Source of the DNA: Agriotes lineatus
Taxonomy: Eukaryota; Arthropoda; Insecta; Coleoptera; Elateridae
DNA length: 64,000 nt
NCBI GenBank assembly: GCA_940337035.1
Contig: CALNHX010002654.1
Coordinates: 62,001-126,000, forward strand
Direction: 5' to 3'
Shown here: positions 22,801 through 34,999 of the stretch, one piece after another
Numbering within the stretch: position 1 is the first letter of the stretch
How the letters are laid out: each line of letters begins with the position of its first letter
Notes under the pieces: generated by a model
What the model saw: the letters and a program-made list of their open reading frames with translations, nothing else
What the model was told of the DNA's origin: nothing
The model's database searches: none
Made by a program: the position numbers and the translations under genes

Positions 22801-22914
22801 TCAGCAGATGATGTCGTCTTCCGCTTCGTTGACGGCATTGTCCGCCTCCTCGATGGTCTGCCGCTCCAGGCTCATGCCCAGAATGTCTTCCAGAAAGCCC
22901 TCGAAGTTGATTAC
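22801..22914 (-). CDS. CFAP251: CFAP251 last coding exon
   Basis: Thirty-seven codons and a TGA stop at 22803-22801: VINFEGFLEDILGMSLERQT, then an acidic tail ending EAEDDIIC. The acceptor is CTCTTGCAG. The joined sequence SFMPE-VINFEGF matches the family's closing LPxxI...ILGL motif. The intron before it is 12.1 kb and full of transposons. Confidence 0.85.
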   Translation of the reverse strand, partial: VINFEGFLEDILGMSLERQTIEEADNAVNEAEDDIIC

Positions 22915-22929
22915 CTGCAAGAGATGTGT

Positions 22930-24720
22930 TACTATAGTCTTTATAATTCATGCAAATAAAGAGGCTGCAATTAGTTGGTCATGGTTGAGTTGCCCAATTG
23001 CAATTCTTGGACGAATATTAAGAATTATGTGGGCTCAAATTGCCGTTCAAGCGTATCGTAATTATTGTAGTGAGGAAAGAATTGAATATAAAACCGAACA
23101 AATCAAAGGTTATACAATAAAATTTAGACTTCCCCAAGTTTAATTTTTGCACTGCTATTATTAAGTAAGAGTTGTGGTTTCTATCCAAATTACTATCATG
23201 TGCAGCTTAGAAGGAGATAGTAAAAGTGCCACTTTCTTTTCTTTGAAACGACGCCCACATTGATGTTACGGTTACAGTGCAATGAATCCTTAAATGCTTT
23301 CATTAACATGAATATGTACGTAGGTGAAACTGCAATAAAACTTGGATTTTTATTAACAATTTCTATGTTTGGGATTTAATGCATATTTAATAACGTGTGA
23401 TTATGAAAGTATATATCAGAAGTAGTACTTGATGTGAGTGATGTGGATAAACCACGACGGAAAATATGTTGAATTATTAAAAAACCCATGAGTCTTCTCT
23501 ATCTTGAAAGCTGAACGCTTGATTACTCTCTTGCGATCCGAATTTACGATTTTCCATCATAAACTTAACGTTAATTATTAAACAATTAGAACACGATGTA
23601 ACAATCACGAAATATAAAAATGGTGGTGGTTTTCTAGTGAAGCGACTGGGCCTTGTAGTTCCAACTTTTACTTAGAATAATATTTTTAGAAGCAATTCTT
23701 TTGGTCATTGAGATACGAAGCAACATTGCAAACTGAACACTGCCATTTAGAATGATGTGGTTGTTCTTTGCTCCTGCAATATTTGCAACGGTATGCAGTT
23801 CAGTGAAACGGAATATGAACCGAAACAAAATAGTTCGCCATAGCAACATGTAGAAAATGCCGGAAGATCCATAACCACTATATTTTAATAGTACAGTCAA
23901 TTTCAAATCGTGTTTTAGCATGAATCCCGCCAGTCTGTCCTAAGCCAGGCATTTACTCAGAACTTCCCTCGCAAGTCGACGTTGCGACACAAAATTATTT
24001 TACAAATTAAAGAAAACTAGAGGTAAAAATATCTTCACGTTTCTAATAATACTAAAGCAATAGAAAGAAATACTTAGCAATGCAAATTATATCAATTTTC
24101 AAATTACCGACGATCGAATTAGAACGGCAGCGGCTGCGAATGCAATGCAAGCACATCGCTCGTCCCCTACATACGCCACAAAGCACTCCTCTCGTTCTTG
24201 CGTCGCGGTAGCCTTAAATAGAAAGCATTTTTTGTTGACCTCTTTTTTTGCTTTACAGTATTTACGCTGTATCTGTTGGGTTCCATTTTCGTCAAGGGTA
24301 AAGTTTGAGCTATGTGCATATTGTTACTTTTATTTATTTCTCAGTTAAAGGAAAATAAGCAAGATTTTATTCTTTTAAGGTGCTCATCCTGTTTATATTT
24401 GTCTGAAATTTTCTCATACACAGACAGACAGAATTGAGAAAACCTGCTTTTCGTCGTCCCGGGACCCTGAAACGTGAAGGACTGAAGAAATCTCGAAGAG
24501 TGATTTTTTTGCGATTACAATACTGCCTTTCTTTTTTAGACGAGGGAAGTAAAAAAGCGACCAGTAGGAATAACAATCTAAAAAGCCAAGGGTCAGCTGC
24601 TTCAGCTGATAGTGTAAAGGCTTTCGTTCAGGATTTAGAGTTACTGGTACCAGTACGGACGTAGAGGAGCTCTTCCAACCGTGATAGGAACTGTTGGCCG
24701 ATTTACAGCTATTCCGAGAA
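22930..24720. other. CFAP251 intron, no further feature
   Basis: Intronic DNA between the last coding exon and the inverted-repeat element. Open frames at 23634-23921 and 24434-24664 show no known domain. Confidence 0.4.
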
Positions 24721-24724
24721 TATT

Positions 24725-25380
24725 ATAATTGAGGAGGAGACTTCCAAAATGTGTTTTGTCCATTTTTCATAATTTTCAGGAAAGAAAGTTTACCGTGAAA
24801 ACATAGTGCATATTGCAACAACTGGACATGTGCCAGTTAATAGGTCACAAAACATTGATAATAATGACAAACGGCCAAACATTAAGTGGTTTCTTTTTCT
24901 GTAACAACAGCAAAATTGGGGGTGCCAAAATGCTTTTTGATTGTCCAGAGGTGAAAAAATGCATTTTGTTTGGAAATGACGTGAAAAAAGCGAATTTTTG
25001 TAGTAAACTGATATTAGATTTTCCATTTCCTCCAATTAACACTAGCTAAATATAATGTATTAAACACTGAGAAAGCACTACAGTACCAAAATAAATGGCA
25101 GTAACAGGTTATTCAATGATGACATCATGTGCTGGTACATTCAAAATGTATTATGTCCATAATATTTGGACAAAACGCATTTTGATTGTCCTTACGTATA
25201 GGACAAAATGCATATTGAATGTCCAAGCCACTTTTGCAGCACATTTTAAGTGGGACAGAATGGGTTTGAATGTCCAGGATAATGTTAAAAAATACTCCTT
25301 TAAATATAGAATGCAACGCCATCTGTAACTAAAAATTTTAATTTTTGGACAAAACGCATTTTGGAAGTCTCCTCAATTAT
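24725..25380. mobile_element. Unclassified inverted-repeat element with internal motifs
   Basis: Terminal inverted repeats of about 38 bp: ATAATTGAGGAGGAGACTTC (left, with a 3-bp insertion) and its complement at 25343-25380. Inside are repeated near-palindromic motifs, GGACAAAACGCATTTTGATT and relatives, at 25168-25191, 25201-25224 and 25253-25275, plus versions in both ends. No transposase. Confidence 0.65.
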
Positions 25381-25384
25381 CAAA

Positions 25385-25800
25385 AGCTCAAACGGGAGTA
25401 GGATGAACTAAACGAAAATCGAACTGGAAAAAACACGGGATTACAATCTGGAGCTGATGGATATATGTTTATGTTTAGCGAAGTACCAAAAACAGAACAT
25501 GCAGAAGTGTATATAATAATAATGTTAGTAATATTAAGAACAAAAATTTTGTGAATGAACGAATAACGGTTGTTGATGCCAAGCAGGAGAAAATACTCAT
25601 ATCGGCAGTAATAAGTTATGGACTAAAACAATGTCAACGTAAATGACGAATACTTTTACTTCCTTTAGAAGCCACTTGATTATGTGTCCACCTAAATGAA
25701 AGCGTTTGTAAGAAGCCAGAAGGTTCGTAAGGATGTATGAGAAAACCAAGAAACTGTATTAAACAATAATGGAGAGTGCATTTTGTAGATATGTGTTATC
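25385..25800. other. CFAP251 intron, short gap
   Basis: AT-rich intronic sequence. Faint LINE-like phrases near 25580-25800 are not good enough to call. Confidence 0.35.
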
Positions 25801-27596
25801 AACTATTTCGCAATTCATTTTCTTCATTGTGTGCCATCCAAGGTCTCCCGGACGGTGGCTATCACTATGTTTAGTTCTTTTCTGTCTTGTTCCAAACTGA
25901 GTAGTTCTACGGCACCATGTATAATTGTACGTTCCCAAATATTCCCCATCCTTGACACCCTTCTTCGGCCAACTCCTCGCCGATCTTCAATCTTCCGTCC
26001 AAGATAAGCTGCAACCGGCGATATTTCTTCGCTCCAAGAGCATGTTCCTACATTTGATTGCAGTTATAAGCTCCGGCCTTTGCTTCATGTAGAACTTCAT
26101 TGTTTGTTAATCGGTCAATTCATTGCATTCTTAGCGTTCTTGTGTGAATCTACATTTCGAAGGCTTCGAGACGGTTAAGCGAGGTTATCTTGAGGGTGCA
26201 TGTCTCTACTCCCGTATAGCAAAACCAACAAAATGTAACAACGAACGATGTGCTGATGTAATTTTAGGTTGAGATTGTCATTGAAGAACAAAGGTTTCAT
26301 TTTCTTAAAAGAAGATCTAGCCATCACAATTCTTAGTTTCATATCTTTTTCTGGATCAAATGTATCGGTTACTTATCATGCTCCAAGGTATTTAAATTCA
26401 TTTTCCCGTTTCATTGCTTGCACAATCAGATGTAATGATGCGTTTGCGTGTGATTGACGGTCGAAGACCATGAATTTGGTTTTGGTTATAATGATAGTAA
26501 GCCCCATTTCCAGTTAAGTTGATATTCGCAAGTAGTTGTTGGAGTCTATCCAGACTATCGCAAAAGATTCGCGTGTTGTCAGCATATCTAAATGTGCTGA
26601 TGACCACACCATTGACATTAATTTCCAATTTTATGTCTTGGAAAGATTGCCTGAATATTTGTCTGAGTATAAATTAAACAGAAGATGGGATGAGAATGCA
26701 ATCTTGCTGCACACCCCGCTAAATATGGATATCCTTTTCATCAGTATTAATATCATTAATAACATTTCAATGAGTTGAGAGTGCTGAACTCTAACGAATA
26801 CATTTTCATAGTCGATAAAACATGCGAAGATTCTGTTGGACGTGGCATTTTGTAGTAGGATACAAAAACGAGAGCCTCTCGGGTTCCGAAAGAATTACGG
26901 AATCCAAATTGGGCGTCATCTAATCAGCTTCGCATTTTGTTCTTATGCGAGCATGTATTATACGCAAGAAGATTTTAAGTAGGTCGTACATCAAACCGAT
27001 CAGGTAGCAGTCACTACATGTTTTGCGATTGTATTTGTTGGGGATCTGACAAACCTTGATCTCAGCCAATCTTCTGGAATTATATATGGTATTAAATAAG
27101 GTTGTGATTATATCGATGTTGCCTTTGCCTATTAGTTTAATAGTCTCGGTAGGTATTTTTTGTATTTTGGATATGGAGATGCATAGAGTACTTTTTCTGT
27201 TAGAATTAGTGGGCCTTCGGTACAATTATTTAGGTTGATCCTGTATCAGTCATTAGTGAAAAGATTTTTTATGTGCATTTCCCAATATGGATCTATTGTC
27301 TGAATCGAAAAGGCTGATAGCATTTTTTACTAGCTTTAAGTCATTAAGTTCTTCTTGAATAGTGCTTCTGACGTGATTGTCTTCTAACTTTCTGATATCA
27401 ATCTGATGTCTAGTAGCATTCCCTTTGGTTACTTTGAGATGAAGGGAGAGGAGAAGTCCAAGTACATATACGTCGTTCATGTAACTTAATCAAGTATTAG
27501 TGACAACCAGTTTACGTTCTTGGAAAAATTCGAACAGTCTTTTTCCGGGTGCGTTGTATTCATCTAAACCACAATCACCACCGAGGTTTAATCTAA

Positions 27597-28149
27597 GGTT
27601 TCCCAATAGGAACAATATGTTTTTAAAATTAAATAAATACAAAATATTTTAGACAAAAGCAAAACTTTTTCTTTATTTTATGGTACAACTTATGACAATT
27701 ATGTTTTGAGTAACACATTATTCAAATGTCCACCTCGGCTTCGTTTGCAGGATCGAATCCGATGAATCCAATTTTTGGTAACTTTGTGCAGTACATCAGG
27801 TGTAATTTCATTAATGCAGCGTTCGATGTTCAATTTCAAAGTGTTAATAGTTCGAGGTTTATTGGCATAGACCAACGACTTTAAATAACCGCACAAAAAG
27901 AAGTCCAAAGGTGTTAAATCACAACTTCTTGGAGGCCATTAAGTTTCATTTCTGGAGATTACAGACTCACCCAACTTTTCTTTCTTTTATAAAATTTTGG
28001 ATAATAACCAAACGGTGATGAAGCGTGTATCTTGACATGATGAATTGTCAAACTATACTAAAAACAAATGACAACTAGTAAGATTTCTAAAATTTTAGAT
28101 ATGGTTGCTATGACGTTTTAAAAACATATCGTCCTATTGGGAAACCCTT
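27597..28149 (-). mobile_element. Mariner-type element nested in the LINE
   Basis: Inverted ends AGGTTTCCCAATAGG (left) and AAGGGTTTCCCAATAGG (right, reverse complement), continuing with ATATGTTTTTAAAA. TA flanks both ends (27595-27596, 28150-28151). The LINE endonuclease reading resumes on the far side. A truncated transposase is inside. Confidence 0.8.
27699..27960 (-). pseudogene. Mariner-type transposase C-terminus
   Basis: Encodes PPRSCDLTPLDFFLCGYLKS, then ERCINEITPDVLHKVTKNWI and GGHLNNV. This equals the third catalytic aspartate region (usually PARSPDLTPLDFFLWG) and the tail of the same transposase group as at 2.2 kb. Only the last third remains. Confidence 0.75.
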
Positions 28150-29080
28150 TACGTCCTTGTTCAATTTTGGCGTTGAAATCGCCAATAACAAATGGTATAG
28201 TATCTTTTCTGAGATTATCTAAGACCCTATTCGGATTGCCGTAAAACCAGTTCCTTAGTATTTCTTGTTACTGTTGGTGCATAAATATGTACAATATTAA
28301 TTGCAAAAGACTGCTCTTGCAGTTGAAGTACGATAGTTTCTAGCTGAAATAAGGCTACAGTTTATTACTGATGAGACGAAGATTGCTACTCGTTTCGGTG
28401 GTGAGGGTCTCTAGGTTCCCTGTCTGAGAAATATGACTCCTATGTTCTTTAGACACACTCCAGAACCTTGCAATGGAACTTCGCTGATTCCTAATAGGTG
28501 AATCCCATTTCTCTCGATCTCTTGCATGACATTATCCAATTTTCCGGCTGCATACAGACATTTTGCATTCTAAGCAGCTAGGCGAGTTTTAGATTTTATT
28601 ATATTGAGCTGGGATATTTTCGCACCCCTTGCTCACTCAAGGGCTGCTCGCGACTAGGGCCCTTTGTTTTAGTTTTCTCTTCATAGTGATATCCTGGGGA
28701 ATTAAATACACCTTAGTAGTTTACCGTTGCTTTCCAAGGAGACGTCTGGGATGTGGAACGGTAAAATGGGGTAGGTGGGATTTAGGTTAGGACATGATTC
28801 CCCCCGGAAAGAAGGTGGGGGAAACCAAGAACTCACGTAGTCAGGGTCGCTAGCTTTCTGAGGTAGGCTGCCCTCCACCGATTTGTTGTAGAGAAGTACC
28901 TACCCGTTACCGTAAAAATTTTATCATTGCTAACACTAAATGTTTACACAGAAATATACATACATACACCAGAGTTGAAGCAGCCAGAAATGAGTACGCT
29001 ATTATCGACTAATAGTTAATGCCAATCAGAAGAAGTTAGTACGAGATTATTATTTACTCACATTACACCTTGTCATTTCC

Positions 29081-29388
29081 AGCGTGGCCAAGCGGTTAGG
29101 GAGCTCTGGCTGCGGTGCCACTGTAGGGAGTTCAATCCACACATCTGGCAACTGACAGGCGGCCCACCCAGTCGCTTTAAAAATTGGGTACCAACACCAC
29201 AGTTGTGGAAGTAGGGTAAGTAGGGAAAGTAAGGCAGTACGCCGTTAACGGTGTGCCAGATTGACTGGGTTCCGGAAAGAGATATTTCTGCGACTCTAAC
29301 TCTCAGGTCATATTCCTATGTGTGGAATGAAGTGCCCTGAACTTTAATTTTACTCCTAGTCACGACAATCGACTCGATGAAAAAAATA
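29081..29388 (+). mobile_element. Candidate tRNA-derived SINE
   Basis: Box A TGGCCAAGCGG at 29085-29095 fits TRGCNNAGYGG. Box B-like AGTTCAATCCA at 29129-29139 fits GGTTCRANYCC at 9 of 11 positions, 44 nt downstream. The stretch is GC-rich compared with its surroundings and ends near an A-run (ATGAAAAAAATAA). The head resembles a Leu/Ser-type tRNA but has no full cloverleaf. Confidence 0.55.
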
Positions 29389-29439
29389 ACACCAAGGAAG
29401 AACAACAGACATACACATATAAATTAAGAGAAGAAAACA

Positions 29440-30950
29440 CCCAAAGAAAGTACTCAGAGATAATTAGCAGAAAGTTTTAAAACGCAAGGAGGCAGGATAA
29501 CAATGGAGTGAAAGGCGTGAGCCAACTTTAAAACCACAGTCGTAAAAGCCGTTGGAAAATTGTGTGAAAGAAACGGGCAACGACAATAGCAAAAATAACA
29601 TCTTGGTGGATAGAACAAATCAAAGCCTAAGTTAAGAATATAAAGCTACAATGGAGAAAATTTTTGCATTTCAAGAAGAGAGAAGACTAACATTATTATA
29701 AAAAAAAGAAAGTAGTAAACACAGTTAAATTACCAAAAATAATAGCATGGAGAGAATTTGAGGAATTGATGGAGAAATCTTCCAAAGAAAATCAAAAGCC
29801 CTTCTACAGAGCTCCTATAAAAAGCACGCACCCTAAAATTAATTAAAGTACAAAGATTGCCAAAGGTGTTATCATGAACCGACGGTGGGAATATTTCCAA
29901 GAACTTCCAGAAGGTGTGGATCAAAGGCACAGCCAGAAACAGAAGAACACCAGAGAGCAAATGACGAAATTGAAGTAGAGATCAAGATAAAAAGACTAAA
30001 ATAGACAATAAGAAAATCAACACTTATAAAGACTCCAGGAAGCGGCGAAATCCCCATGGTAAATTTTATGGGTGCGGAACGAGAACAACTTTTGCTCCGA
30101 GTTACTCAGTTAGCATGGCATGGCACAAAATAAGATTCCAAGGAACTGATCGTCCCGATTCATAAAAAAAGGATAACCGGGAGTATTCTAACCATCGGGG
30201 AAATCCCTGTACTTAGTGTGCGGTGAAAATAAATTCGAAGATTTTAGAGACTTTTCCGAGGAAAAAGGTAGAAAACGAGTTAGAAGAAACAGTGTGACTT
30301 TCGATAACAGTACAGTATCCAAGATTTAATTTTAATATTACACCAGATCAGCGAAAAGGTAATAGGATACAATACCGAGGACCATATCGGCTGCCTAGAT
30401 TTGGAAGAGTCTCATGGTGTGGACAAAAGCTTAATATAATCTAATAAAAGTATCTACGAAAACTGAAGAACTTGTACTTGTACTTTCTTCATATATCGTT
30501 ATTATAGTAATAAATGCTATCATAAAAGGGTAGGGGAGCTCGTCAAGCTAAGAAATTGACGAATGTAACCAGTACAAGTAACTGAAATGGCTTTGGCTGA
30601 CGATATCGCTTTATCTTCCAAAAGCAAGCACACTATCTAGTTTAATATTAATATATGGTAGGAAGTAGAGTAGATGCAACATGATAATCAGAGCTGATAA
30701 AACGAAGAGCATGTTGATTTCAAAAGCCCCATGACATCAATGTAATCAAACTATAAAAAAAAAATGGGCACAAGTTAAACACTTCAGATATCTCGGAACC
30801 AGCATCAGCCAAGATGGAAGAATCGAGGTATAGATGAGCTATCGGATTACGGTTACAGCGACACAATATCAAAGCCATTTTATCAGAAAACGGATTGTAT
30901 GAAAAAATCTTTCATCAAACTTAAACATGAGATTTCTTCCAAAGAGCTAG
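29440..30950 (+). pseudogene. Badly decayed LINE reverse transcriptase
   Basis: Fragments in shifting frames: SWREFGELMEKSSKENQK-like at 29745, IPMVNFMGAEREQLLLRVTQ at 30047, ELIVPIHKKG at 30147, ALADDIALSSKSKH at 30594 and FRYLGTSISQDGRIE at 30785. Order and content fit an endonuclease-reverse transcriptase LINE. Too broken to assign a clade. Confidence 0.65.
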
Positions 30951-30969
30951 TGACTGTCTTTAAGAAACA

Positions 30970-31370
30970 GAGAATGTCTCTTGGGGATCATGAAAGATAA
31001 TCAAAGAATTTCTTGTCCATCCATTTTAAGGATACAACTCCTTTGCTGCCTATTCTCTTATGTGATTATTCCCTGGCCATCCGTTTGTCAGATTTTAAAT
31101 CTTTACCCAGCTCTTTCCTATCTTCTCGGTCTGTGCCGCACCGCATTCACAAATTTGAGTATCTTTTAGATCTATCCTTACTGGCATAGATGAGAAATGG
31201 TCATCAAAATAAACTTTGCTATTATCCCATGCCAAAGAATTTATCAATTCTTTAACAACACGAGTGCTTAAGTGTTTCTGGGTACTATTCTTAACTTTAT
31301 AGGACCGTTTTATCAACTTTTGGGGTAAATATTGAAGAAGGGATGATCGCCCTTTGAATCTAATCATTTA
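30970..31370 (-). pseudogene. piggyBac transposase fragment
   Basis: An open 90-codon stretch (31367-31095) reads MIRFKGRSSLLQYLPQKLIK, then STQKHLSTRVVKELINSL, VYFDDHFSSMP and ICECGAAQTEK. A weaker continuation down to 30970 gives GVVSLKWMDKKFFDYL. MIRFKGR...QYLPQKP and the FD(N/D)(Y/H)FSS aspartate motif are diagnostic of piggyBac (DDE_Tnp_1_7). It is unrelated in orientation to the fuller element that begins at 31493. Confidence 0.8.
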
Positions 31371-31875
31371 TGCTGTGATGTTCTTCTGAATCACTGCATG
31401 TTTTATAGACTGATACACTAGGAAATAATTATTGAAATCGTGGTTTACGCTAGAGACCACAAGCCACCGTAGAAAATATATGGAGTTCTTAACCCTGCTA
31501 CCATATGGTTACATTGGCGTTTTGATCAAATTATATCTCTTATTTCTTGATTGTATGGGCTACGGCATGGTTACAATGATTTTCTGTCGATTGCAGCACC
31601 GAACGCCATCTGATGTTGAAAATTTAAAAGTATTGTGAGTGGTGATTTTGAGGTTAAGCACGTTTAGCCGAACCGTTGCACAGATAATTGTAAAATTAAG
31701 TGATATTTTGTATTATTTTAGATTTCATATCATTTTTACGTTGCATGTACTTGAATATAAGTGCAGTATAGGTAATATGGCATAACACGAGTCCCGTTTT
31801 CTAGGAAATTTAGTACCATACGTAACCAAACGGTAACGTTGGAATACATTGATGAATATGTTTTGCTTACAGAAT

Positions 31876-33860
31876 ATGACAAGTGATGGTATTCCCTGTC
31901 TCAATTTTTATGGCAAACGGTATAAAATACCAATCGTGCCTGCTCGGGGTGACATATCCGATGTTTCCGACTAGGAAGCTGATGATGATGAAGTTTTGGC
32001 TTATGAATCGGACGAACTAAACGAAAATTTGGAAGAAATAGATGACATAATAATTCCCGAAACTGACTTATCTGATAAGAACTACGATAGTGATGTCCAA
32101 AATTGTGAGAAGAATTCCAGAAATAAAGCTGTGTCACCTAGTAAAAAACGCAAACATAAACCAGGTAATAATTCTTCAACGTTGAGAAAACAGTCGAAAG
32201 TGGAAATTGTTTGGAAAAAAGAAGACATCGTTTCGAATATCAGAGCAGAATACGTCAATGTGGAAAACACAACTGTCTTGACCCCCATGGAATATTTTTT
32301 AAATTTTTTTCATTTGATATTATTGAAAATATGGTTTACCAGACTAATCTTTATTCTGTCCAAGAAGGAACAAAAGCCATAAATACAACTAATTCTGAAA
32401 TGACTGATTTTTGGCATTTTTTTTATATATGGGTATATTTGGATTGCCAAGCATAGAAGATTATTGGTGTCATAAAACAATGGTAAGTCAAGTAGCAGAC
32501 TTGATGTCACGAAACAGATTTCGGAGTTTGCGTAGGTGGGTCAATTTCAATAACAATGCCGAATTCAATAACAGCAAAGATATATTTTATAAAATTAGGC
32601 CACTTTTAGAGCAAATTCGGAGAAATTACCTTAAAGGGAAACCTTAGACAATATATTCAAAACAAGCCACACAAGTGGGGCTTTAAATTTTTTGTGAGAG
32701 CTGGAATTTCTGGAATCGTGTATGACTTTCTGCCATATCAAGGTCAAACAACTTTTGAAATGGATGATATACTCAATGAGAAGAAAGAGCTATGGGTGTT
32801 GGTCCATCCATAGTTATTCAACTTTGCAAAACAATACAAGAACCAGAGAAATCTAACGTTTACTTTGATAATTATTTTTCAAATGTTGACTTGTTTTTCC
32901 ATTTACGGGATGAGATGAAGCTTTTAAGTTTGAGAACAATACGTCATAATAGAACTCGTAACTGTCCTCTCATGTCTGATAAAATTTTGTTAAAAAACGG
33001 AAGAGGCTCATATGATTATAAAAGCTCAAACGGAACGGTTGTGGTAAAATGGGCAGACAACAAGTGCGTTCTTTTAGGCAGCACAATATGAGGAATACAA
33101 CCTAAAGGATCGGTAAAACGATTTTCTAAACCTCACAATAAGCGAATTGACATATGTTCTCCTGCAGTCATTGGACAATACAATAAATATATGGGCGGAG
33201 TGGATAAGTCGAACTCCCTTGTAGGTCTATATAGATCCCCTGAAAGAGCAAGAAGGTGGTACTTCCCCATATTCACCTACATGATAGATCTTTGTGTGGT
33301 CAATAGCTGGCTACTATACAGAAAACATTGTGTTGCTTGCAAAGAGAAACCAATGAGACTTAAAAGTTTCAGATTAGACCTTGCTACAGCTTTAGCAAAA
33401 ACTGGAAAAGGCAAAAAGGGTAGACCTTCTAAGGATATACCTCAACTTAAAATACGAGAACTCATAGCTCCTCGTCCTGATAATGTATCTAGGTACGACG
33501 GTGTTCAACACTGGCCCGTATCTACGGAAAAGGGCAGATGTAGACACTGCAAAAAGGGCACAAGCAGAATGAAGTGTTTCAAGTGTGATTGCCGTTTGTG
33601 TTTAACCAAACTAAAAACTGTTTTTATGACTTTCATAATAACGGGTGTTCATAAACAGTCGTCATCCCAGTAGGTTTTGACTTCAGAAACGTATGTCTAT
33701 TAAAATTGAGAAAAAATGCGCTATGACAGTACTCAATGACGTTTCATTGTGTTGCACGAATTAATCAAAGACATAACATTTTGTTTTTCAAAGTAGCTGG
33801 GATGACGACTGTTTATGAACACCCGTTATATGAACGTGTTCTACTTACTTGCTTCATATT
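31876..33860 (+). pseudogene. piggyBac transposase, broken
   Basis: ATG at 31876, then an acidic N-terminus (YESDELNENLEEID) with an early TAG. Core pieces follow: PSIEDYWCHKTMVSQVADLM (32440), FRSLRRWVNFN, NVYFDNYFSNVDLFFHL (32857), GTVVVKWADNKCVLLGS (33030), YNKYMGGVDKSNSLVGLY (33182) and the cysteine-rich end CRHCKKGTSRMKCFKC (33535). Catalytic aspartates in FDNYFSN and MGGVDKSN are present. Several frameshifts and stops occur between 32290 and 33180. The cysteine-rich tail is cut by a MITE at 33641. Confidence 0.85.
33641..33826. mobile_element. 186-bp MITE in piggyBac tail
   Basis: ACGGGTGTTCATAAACAGTC and its continuation to CCCAG form a perfect 30-bp inverted repeat (33641-33670, 33797-33826). 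TA lies next to both ends. It interrupts the cysteine-rich end of the piggyBac transposase. A Tc1/mariner-type MITE by its TA duplication. Confidence 0.85.
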
Positions 33861-34104
33861 GTATTTGATATTATAAAAAGACTTATTTCTTTTTATGTTT
33901 TTATGTTAGATACTAATAGGTTTCTGTTTATCTCTTTTGAAAATAACGAATGTATTTAGGTTAAGTTCAGCCGTTGTTACCACATGGTTACTATAGAAAA
34001 TACCGACCAAAATATGTATATCAGCCAATGTATCCATATGGTTACGAACTCAAATTCTGCTTTCAGAATTTTTGGGTGTACCGACACCATCAAACTTGGT
34101 AATA

Positions 34105-34441
34105 CAGTACATTTATTATAACGCGCAATGTGGCATTCCCGTTTCCATAAGGACCTGATTGTTACTATTGGTTTCTAAGGGTACGCCACGCCATGTGTAA
34201 ATGCGTTTATTTTAAAATACAATATATGAACCGTAATTTTATTGAAAAAGAAGCATCAGAAAGAACAACAGGGCATGTAATAACCCACATACTTCCTGTA
34301 AACTGAAGTCTTTATACTATTCGATCGTCAGAATTCCTTCCCCCGTACAATATATTATGTTTTTACATACTCAGTAACGTTTCAATATTGCATTTTAAAT
34401 AAACGCATTTACACATATTGCGCGTTATAATAAACTCCCTG
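34105..34441. mobile_element. 337-bp MITE in piggyBac 3' region
   Basis: CAGTACATTTATTATAACGC and the complementary right end (GCGTTATAATAAACTCCCTG) with flanking TA (34103-34104, 34442-34443). Arms are matched further in (GTGTAAATGCGTTTATTT), but the left arm carries an extra stretch of about 60 bp. Confidence 0.8.
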
Positions 34442-34509
34442 TATATGGCTGTGGCTGAAAATCAGAATTTAATTTTGTACATTACCATGCTTGGCAGTTA
34501 CAGGGTTAA

Positions 34510-34999
34510 AACATTTTTTTGCATTTTTAGTCATGTATGAGTAATTAAGAAGCTTTGATTTTTACCACTTTTAACGAAATGTAATCTAGCATCAAGGAAG
34601 ATGCAAATCAAGACAATAATTTTTACATCCACTGCGCTTCTTATAAAAATATTAAAAACAAAGACCGGAAACCGCGAATATTTTTGACGTGATGCAATAA
34701 ATAAGCGCTTATTATTGCAGAGCGACAACGGCATCATAAATAATGCTTATTGTCTCCACCGCGATTGAAATTAAATCTTGTTTAGGATGCAAGCAACTTT
34801 CAGAATGTTAAGTACGCTTAATGTATATTCGCGGGGCTTTCGCATTCTTGTTTGGCAGTTTTTAATTTTAACGACGCTCGAATTAACGATCGCGAAATGT
34901 CTTTATTAACGACCTCCCATTTGGAGAAAGAATTCAGCAGTTACGATTGCCCTTGCCTGCAACTTTAACATTTTTAATGTGTGTGTAAATTTTGCGTAC
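34510..34999. other. CFAP251 intron, nothing else seen
   Basis: AT-rich intronic sequence leading to the exon at 35000. No further element or frame supported. Confidence 0.4.

Larger units (their letters stand above)
25810..28930 (-). pseudogene. Minus-strand LINE, endonuclease and reverse transcriptase remnants
   Basis: Read from 28930 downward: a GC-richer leader, then endonuclease motifs (KLDNVMQEIERNGIHLLGIS near 28550, IPFVIGDFNAKIEQ near 28190). After a nested transposon come NLGGDCGLDEYN, IPTETIKLIGKGNIDIITTL, GLMYDLLKIFLRIIHARI, DDAQFGFRN, CFIDYENVF, FRYADNTRIFCDSLDRLQ (27190-26540) and a C-terminal RRRVSRMGNIWERTIIHGA. These are the landmarks of an endonuclease-reverse transcriptase LINE group widespread in arthropods; I do not assign a clade. 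The catalytic box reads YADN instead of YADD, and stops and shifts are many. It lies antisense to nothing: it has the same strand as CFAP251 and sits in its 12-kb intron. Confidence 0.75.
31493..34505 (+). mobile_element. piggyBac element, complete ends
   Basis: TTAA at 31489-31492 and 34506-34509, with CCCTG at the left end and CAGGG at the right, as expected for this superfamily. Between them lies one decayed transposase gene in the + sense. Two MITEs (33641-33826 and 34105-34441) are inserted in its 3' part. Length 3013 bp including them. Confidence 0.85.

Noticed and set aside
23634..23921. 95-codon minus-strand open frame in an intron
   Set aside because: No motif, AT-rich intron context.
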